From an uncultured Alistipes sp. (GTDB lineage Bacteria > Bacteroidota > Bacteroidia > Bacteroidales > Rikenellaceae): a DNA stretch of 37,215 bases. The position numbers were made by a program, and so were the translations under genes. The notes below the pieces were generated by a model that did no database searches, had not been told where the DNA came from, and saw only the letters and a list, made by a program, of their open reading frames with translations. The stretch lies in contig UROX01000004.1 of assembly GCA_900549685.1 (NCBI GenBank), positions 1 through 37,215 on the forward strand, read 5' to 3'. Below, one piece after another: positions 32,448 to 37,215 of this stretch; within the stretch, counting starts at the first letter, position 1, and each line of letters starts with the position of its first letter.

Positions 32448-34556
32448 ATGTTTCCTGTATCGAGAAGGCATGTTTGGACGTGGTTGTTCGGAACGGTTCT
32501 TGTTCTGTGCGGCTTTGCCGTACGGGCCCAGCGGCCGATGACTTCTAACAATTACAACCAGATCAACCAATACGGAACGATGCCCGGTCTGCAGGGACAG
32601 AACCAGAATCAGATGCAATACGGTGGTATCGCCGGCGTACAGGACAACAACGCTCCCGACCAGTCTGTCGATACGACGACCCGGCCGCCCAAGATCCGCA
32701 AGCCGCTGGAATCTTATTTTTTCGACGATTCGACCCGCAAGCGGCAGAGTTTCGCCTGGACGGTCAATCTGTTGCAGAACGACATCGCCATCGTCGATGT
32801 GGACACGGCGCTCAACGGCTTCCAGAACGATTATCCCTATTTGCAGAACAATGTCGGCTCGGCCTATCTGGGCAATATGGGCGCGGCTTCCGTGCCGTTG
32901 GATTTCGCTCTGCGTCCCCAGTACATCGACTTCACGTTCGCCCAGGCTTACGATACCTATCTGATGATGCCCGAACGGGTTCGTTTCTTCAATGTCAAGA
33001 AGCCGTTCACCCACCTTTCCTATTTCTATTCGGGACAGACCAAACGGCTCGAAGAGGGATTCTGGGCGACGCACGCCCAGAACGTTTCTCCGTCCACCGG
33101 ATTCAACGTCGATTACCGCAGCCGCGGTACGCGCGGGATGTATATCCATCAGGGGACGCGTGATAGGAACCTCTCGGCCGCATTCTCCCATACGGGGAAA
33201 AAATACAGCATCCACGCCGGATACATCTACAACATGGGCGACATCAAGGAGAACGGCGGTATCGTGCGCGACAAGGACATCACCGATACGATCTTCGAAA
33301 TGCCCGAACTGATCGAAGTCCGGTTGCAGGACGCCCGCAATGTGTTTAAAAACAATACTTTCTACGTCGTGCAATCGTACGGCGTCCCGCTGCGGAGACT
33401 TACCGACGAGGATTTCTCCATTGCCCAGAACTCGTCCGTTTTCATCGGGCACGCTTTCCAGTACAGCCGTTTCTATAAAAACTACACCGATACCCGCGCC
33501 CAGAGCGGCGATTACTATCAGAATTGGTACATCAGCCCCACGGCCACGTACGACTCCATTTTCGAGAGCCTGCTCTCCAACCGGGTTTTCGTCCAGCTCC
33601 AGCCGTGGGACCGTAACGGTCCTGTCGGCGTCATCAATGCCGGATTGGGCAACGATCATCACCACTACTATCAGTTCCGGCTCGACGATTACCTGCACGA
33701 GAACAAGGGAACGAACCGCAACGGCACCTACGTATACGGCTCGGTCGAGGGCAAGTTCCGGCGCTATTTCGACTGGAACGCCCATATCCGTTATCATCTG
33801 TTCGGATACCGCAGCCAGGACCTCTATCTGGGCGGAAGCGTGACGTTCAACGTCTTTGTCCGGGGGCGTCCCATGACGCTGACCGGCAGTCTCATGCACG
33901 AATCCCGCACGCCGGGTTACTGGATGGAGACCTACTTCTCCAACCACTTCGCGTGGAACAACTCCTTTTCGAAGGAGACCGAGACGCGTATTTCGGCCAC
34001 TTTCTCCGTGCCGTTCTGGGGACTCGAGCTGGGGGCCCGCCAGAGTCTTCTGACCGATAAGGTCTACTACGGTCCCGAGGCGCTTCCCGTTCAGCGGGAC
34101 GGTGCCATCACCGTATCGGGTTTGTATCTGAAAAAGGATTTCCGCCTCGGCGGACTCCATCTTAACCATAGGGTATTGTATCAGTACAGTTCGGCCCAGG
34201 AGGCCGTCCCCGTACCGACGCTGAGTGCCTACCTGAGTTACTATTTCGAATTCAATGTCGTCCGCGACGTGCTGCGGTTGCAGATCGGTCTGGACGGACG
34301 TTACAATACGAAGTATTACGCTTTCGGTTACAATCCTGCCACGATGCAGTTCTATAACCAGCGTGAAAAAGAACTGGGTAACTATCCGATGATCGATGCG
34401 TTTGTCGCCGCCAAGTGGAAACGCATGCGGATTCTGGCCAAATTTCAGCATCTGAACGAAGACTTGTTCGGCAGCCGCGATTATTTCACGGTGCTCCATT
34501 ATCCGCAGAACAAGCGGATGTTCAAGTTGGGATTCTCCTGGAGCTTCTACGACTGA
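32448..34556 (+). CDS. Putative outer-membrane beta-barrel porin
   Basis: This 702-residue exported protein has a signal peptide (hydrophobic 10-24, likely cut near VRA). A low-complexity Asn/Gln/Gly/Tyr segment follows (about 30-65), then a long region of alternating polar and aromatic residues typical of a large beta-barrel. The last residue is not Phe, but the final strand (FKLGFSWSFYD) is barrel-like. There is no TonB plug or TonB box, so it is not a SusC-type receptor. It fits the Bacteroidota 'putative porin' family (Porin_10). The cargo is unknown. I use the ATG at 32448; a TTG one codon earlier is less likely. The lytic transglycosylase gene follows after 28 nt and is probably cotranscribed. 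Confidence 0.82.
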   Translation: MFPVSRRHVWTWLFGTVLVLCGFAVRAQRPMTSNNYNQINQYGTMPGLQGQNQNQMQYGGIAGVQDNNAPDQSVDTTTRPPKIRKPLESYFFDDSTRKRQSFAWTVNLLQNDIAIVDVDTALNGFQNDYPYLQNNVGSAYLGNMGAASVPLDFALRPQYIDFTFAQAYDTYLMMPERVRFFNVKKPFTHLSYFYSGQTKRLEEGFWATHAQNVSPSTGFNVDYRSRGTRGMYIHQGTRDRNLSAAFSHTGKKYSIHAGYIYNMGDIKENGGIVRDKDITDTIFEMPELIEVRLQDARNVFKNNTFYVVQSYGVPLRRLTDEDFSIAQNSSVFIGHAFQYSRFYKNYTDTRAQSGDYYQNWYISPTATYDSIFESLLSNRVFVQLQPWDRNGPVGVINAGLGNDHHHYYQFRLDDYLHENKGTNRNGTYVYGSVEGKFRRYFDWNAHIRYHLFGYRSQDLYLGGSVTFNVFVRGRPMTLTGSLMHESRTPGYWMETYFSNHFAWNNSFSKETETRISATFSVPFWGLELGARQSLLTDKVYYGPEALPVQRDGAITVSGLYLKKDFRLGGLHLNHRVLYQYSSAQEAVPVPTLSAYLSYYFEFNVVRDVLRLQIGLDGRYNTKYYAFGYNPATMQFYNQREKELGNYPMIDAFVAAKWKRMRILAKFQHLNEDLFGSRDYFTVLHYPQNKRMFKLGFSWSFYD

Positions 34557-34584
34557 TGCCGCGATTGCCCGGAAAAAATTACGT

Positions 34585-35967
34585 ATGACTGGAATTCGAA
34601 ATCTGTCCGTTCGATTTTTCTCCCTTCTTTGCCTGCTTTTCGCGACGTCCTGTTCGAGGGATGTTGTTCGGATGCCCTCTGTGCGCGAGCGCGGTCATCT
34701 GACCGTGGTCATGGAGAACCTTCTGCCCGGTTATTTCGTTTTCGGCGGTGAAAGTTACGGCTATCCGTACGATCTGTTCAAAGCCTACGCCGAGCATCTC
34801 GGGGTGGAACTCCGGGTTGTCGTCGGAGGGTCTTCGCTCGAATGCGCCCGTATGCTCTCGGACGGAGGCGCCGACCTTGCGGCTACGCTCGCCGACCGGT
34901 CCCCGCTGCCGGACGGGTTTTCTTCGATTCCGGTCTATCGTACCTCCTACGTATTGCTGGCCGATAAGAAAACCGCTGCGCAGGCTCGGAAGACGGAACA
35001 TTTCCGGCTGACGGAATTTCTTCAGGGGAAGAAAGTGCTGATCGCTCCGGGATTCAAACGTTCGGGCGCCTACGACATGCTGCTCGATTCGCTGGCTTCT
35101 CCCACCGAGATTTATCTCTCGACCGAAAACAGTTTCGAGTCGATCGCCGCGGTGGGCGAAAGACGATACGATTTTCTGATCTGCGAGATGAGCGAGGCCC
35201 AGCTGGGATGCGCTTTCCAGAAAAACGTCGGACAGGTGTACCGGTTCGCCGAACCGGTTTCGATGAACGTTCTTGCATCGCCTCTGGACGAAGGGTTGCG
35301 GGACGACTTCGAAACGTGGCTCGCCCGGTTCCGGTGCAGCGAGGAGTATGCCATGCTCAATTACCTCTATTTCGAAAAAGGGATCGTCGGTCAGATGACC
35401 GGGCGGCGATGGACGGCGACCGAGACCGGCGGAATTTCCGTGTACGACGATCTGTTCAAGAAAATCTGCGAAAAAGAAGGCTACGACTGGCGGCTCGTTT
35501 CGGCCATCGCTTACAGCGAGTCGCGTTTCAATCCCTGGCTCGTCTCTCATCGCGGTGCGCAGGGGCTCATGCAGATCATGCCTCATGTCGCCCGGCAGTT
35601 CGGGGTGTCCGGCAATGTGATGGACCCGAAGAACAACGTGCTGTTGGCCGTCAAAGTGCTTTCCAAAATCGAGAAGTCGCTCGATTTCGCATCGGGTACC
35701 TCCGCCGACGACCGGATGAAAATAGTGTTGGCCTGTTATAACGGCGGCATAGGACATGTGACGGATGCGAGGAATCTGGCCCGCAAGTACGGGGCCGATC
35801 CCGATTCGTGGGCCGACGTGTCGCGCTATCTGACGCTGAAGTCCGATCCGGCTTACGCCGACGACGAAGCGGTCCGGCACGGGCGTTTCGTCGGACAGCA
35901 GACGTTGGCGTTCGTCGATAACGTATATAACCGTTACGTACGGTATTGTACGAACGTCCGGAGGTAA
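34585..35967 (+). CDS. mltF: MltF-like membrane-bound lytic transglycosylase lipoprotein
   Basis: The 460-residue protein has a lipoprotein signal peptide with lipobox FATSC and lipidated Cys23. Next is a solute-binding-protein type 3 domain (about 35-270; start RERGHLTVVMENLLPGY) and then a C-terminal SLT lysozyme-like domain (about 290-430). The SLT part has the catalytic Glu in AIAYSESRFNP, then SHRGAQGLMQIMP, and ACYNGGIGHV. This order is that of E. coli MltF (YfhD), which cleaves peptidoglycan with formation of anhydromuramic acid and is regulated by peptides binding the first domain. It lies 28 nt after the porin gene. No terminator is evident in the 147-nt spacer before the convergent focA gene. 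Confidence 0.9.
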   Translation: MTGIRNLSVRFFSLLCLLFATSCSRDVVRMPSVRERGHLTVVMENLLPGYFVFGGESYGYPYDLFKAYAEHLGVELRVVVGGSSLECARMLSDGGADLAATLADRSPLPDGFSSIPVYRTSYVLLADKKTAAQARKTEHFRLTEFLQGKKVLIAPGFKRSGAYDMLLDSLASPTEIYLSTENSFESIAAVGERRYDFLICEMSEAQLGCAFQKNVGQVYRFAEPVSMNVLASPLDEGLRDDFETWLARFRCSEEYAMLNYLYFEKGIVGQMTGRRWTATETGGISVYDDLFKKICEKEGYDWRLVSAIAYSESRFNPWLVSHRGAQGLMQIMPHVARQFGVSGNVMDPKNNVLLAVKVLSKIEKSLDFASGTSADDRMKIVLACYNGGIGHVTDARNLARKYGADPDSWADVSRYLTLKSDPAYADDEAVRHGRFVGQQTLAFVDNVYNRYVRYCTNVRR

Positions 35968-36114
35968 ACGGACGGGCGAAGGGAAAGTTCCTGCTCGGGA
36001 AAGTCGTTTCCGTCGGTCCGATATAGTCGCGAAACGGACTCCGAGAACCATGACGGAGGATCTTGCCGTCGTCGGACGGAGAAGGCGGAGGGCGGTCGTG
36101 AAGCTATTTCCTGC

Positions 36115-36897
36115 TTATTCGTTGCGGTAGGCGTACCAGTACATCGTGCCGACGAAGAAGGCTCCTCCGACGATATTGCCCAGTGTGGCCGGAACCAGAT
36201 TGTCGAAAACGAATGCGGCGAGCGTGACGTCCGCTCCCTGCATCATGCCCAGCGGAATGAAAAACATGTTGGCAATGCAGTGTTCGTACCCGATGGCCAC
36301 GAAACACATGACCGGAAACCAGAGTCCCAGTAATTTGCCCGCTGCGCTGCGGGCACTCATGCCGAGCCACACGGCCAGGCATACCAGCCAGTTGGCGCCG
36401 ATTCCCCGCAAGAAGACCACGTGCCACGGCAGCGACGTTTTGGCCGCGGCGATACCCGTGATGGCTTCGTTCCACGGAGAGGCGGCCGTCACGCCGGTCA
36501 GGTAGACCATGAAGTAAGCGAAAAAGAGCGCACCCGCGAAATTGCTCAGATAGACCAGCGTCCAGTTCCTGGCCACGGCTTTCCATCCGATCTCACGGCC
36601 GAGTACGCCCGGCATCAGTACGGCGTTGTTGCCGGTGAAGAGTTCCGCTCCGGCGAAAACCACCAGAATGAGGCCGAGGGGAAACATGGTGCCCGAAAGA
36701 AGTTTTTGCAGGCCCGGATTGACGCATGCGGTTTCCGGAAAACCGTAACCCACCAGCAGCGACAGCACGCCGCCCATGGCGATGTAGATGCCGGCCAGAA
36801 TACCCAGCACGACGGTCTTCCGGGTCGAAAACCCTGTTTTCTGTACGGCGGCCTGTCGGGCCAGTCCGACGATTTCGGACGGAGAAGATACTTTCAT
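36115..36897 (-). CDS. focA: Formate/nitrite transporter family channel, FocA-like
   Basis: This 260-residue integral membrane protein has six main hydrophobic segments. Family marks are the AELFTGNNAVLMPG stretch (about 84-97) and GYEHCIANMFFIPLG (about 203-217), which contains the pore His of FNT channels, and the closing NIVGGAFFVGTMYW helix. In fermenting bacteria FocA exports or imports formate made by pyruvate formate-lyase. No pfl genes lie nearby, so formate rather than nitrite is a guess. A candidate operator palindrome lies about 110 nt upstream. Confidence 0.92.
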   Translation of the reverse strand: MKVSSPSEIVGLARQAAVQKTGFSTRKTVVLGILAGIYIAMGGVLSLLVGYGFPETACVNPGLQKLLSGTMFPLGLILVVFAGAELFTGNNAVLMPGVLGREIGWKAVARNWTLVYLSNFAGALFFAYFMVYLTGVTAASPWNEAITGIAAAKTSLPWHVVFLRGIGANWLVCLAVWLGMSARSAAGKLLGLWFPVMCFVAIGYEHCIANMFFIPLGMMQGADVTLAAFVFDNLVPATLGNIVGGAFFVGTMYWYAYRNE

Positions 36898-37215
36898 ACG
36901 GATTGCGGTAAAGGCAATTGGTCCGGACGCGCGAAGTGCGCGTATCGGAACGGTAAAAGTATCGAAAAAAAGATCGTCCGCTCCGAATCCGTCCTCGGAT
37001 TTATCAACAAAATTTTGTCAGTGTCCCTTTTCGGGAACACGGCTTCCGGGAAAACGGTCTCGGCCACCGTGCTTTTCGACCGTCTTGTTCCGTCCGGTTC
37101 CCTGTCTGTTTCGCCCCAAGAGACCCTGGAACGCATGGGGACGCAGCCGGTCGCTCGGGCCGCACCGGCATTCCTTGCCCGGCGGCGGAAGCCGGAATTT
37201 CCGGCTCTCCGGAAA
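36898..37215. other. Right-edge stretch upstream of focA
   Basis: No convincing gene is seen in these 318 nt; an 80-codon minus-strand frame has no recognisable features. A small hairpin (ACGCGC / GCGCGT, 36927-36943) lies in the focA leader. TACTTTTA on the minus strand (36954-36961) is a one-mismatch -7 box without a proper -33 partner and is the best focA promoter candidate. Confidence 0.45.
37007..37018. repeat. Perfect 12-bp palindrome upstream of focA
   Basis: ACAAAATTTTGT reads the same on both strands and lies in an AT-rich patch about 110 nt upstream of the focA ATG. It could be a regulator binding site. AT-rich palindromes of this length can also arise by chance, so support is low. 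Confidence 0.35.

Noticed and set aside
32328..34499. 723-codon minus-strand open frame opposite the porin gene
   Set aside because: It is the antisense shadow of a GC-rich gene with strong codon bias; sense protein has signal peptide and barrel pattern. The same applies to long antisense frames opposite tkt, accC, pccB and manC.
32448..34556. SusC/TonB-dependent receptor
   Set aside because: No plug domain or TonB box is visible, and no SusD-type lipoprotein follows.
1..37215. Search for CRISPR arrays, insertion sequences, prophage, toxin-antitoxin or defence genes
   Set aside because: No regular repeat-spacer pattern, transposase, integrase or nuclease gene was found; gene content is core metabolism and envelope.

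Overview
The window looks like an ordinary stretch of chromosome from a GC-rich member of the Bacteroidota, most plausibly Alistipes or another Rikenellaceae. Four things support this. Many starts are preceded by the phylum-specific promoter (a TTTG -33 box, 18-20 nt, then TAnnTTTG at -7), and most genes lack a Shine-Dalgarno sequence. Typical Bacteroidota families are present (DUF4301, the 'putative porin' family, SerB with a long ACT-type N-terminus, the accC-BCCP-pccB cluster). Base composition is about 58-60% G+C by eye, well above Bacteroides. The genus is an inference; no rRNA is present to settle it. I see no tRNA, rRNA, CRISPR array, insertion sequence, integrase or phage gene.

Layout. 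Left block (1-5914, minus strand): an exported glycerophosphodiester phosphodiesterase, the ABC-F ATPase Uup after a 700-nt gene-free stretch, an OmpA-type glycine-zipper lipoprotein, and purA. From 6131 the plus strand carries an exported TPR protein, an MFSD1-like MFS transporter and an exported metallo-beta-lactamase-fold protein. Next come a cobalamin riboswitch (10757-10932) and, 313 nt further on, a three-gene biotin-dependent acyl-CoA carboxylase operon (biotin carboxylase, biotin carrier, PccB-type carboxyltransferase). After a strong terminator follow an AraC regulator, serB with a GluP/FucP-type sugar transporter, and a TetR regulator.

Middle (19518-23622, minus): a degenerate class IV aminotransferase homologue, a rhomboid protease and holA form one tight operon, preceded by a DUF4301 gene. 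Plus strand again: murB-tilS, then transketolase with its own textbook promoter and terminator. Minus: murF and mannose-1-phosphate guanylyltransferase. Plus: pssA, a large beta-barrel porin and an MltF-like lytic transglycosylase lipoprotein. Minus: a FocA-type formate channel at the right end.

Themes are envelope construction (murB, murF, manC, pssA, OmpA lipoprotein, porin, lytic transglycosylase) and central metabolism (purA, serB, tkt, acyl-CoA carboxylase, formate export). The most notable point is the B12 riboswitch ahead of the acyl-CoA carboxylase operon. That enzyme is biotin-dependent and makes or consumes methylmalonyl-CoA, the substrate of the B12-dependent mutase. Other points of interest are the aminotransferase homologue without a catalytic lysine, a nearly leaderless murB, and a perfect Shine-Dalgarno in front of pccB. 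I found no defence system, secondary-metabolite cluster or other clearly new multi-gene system.
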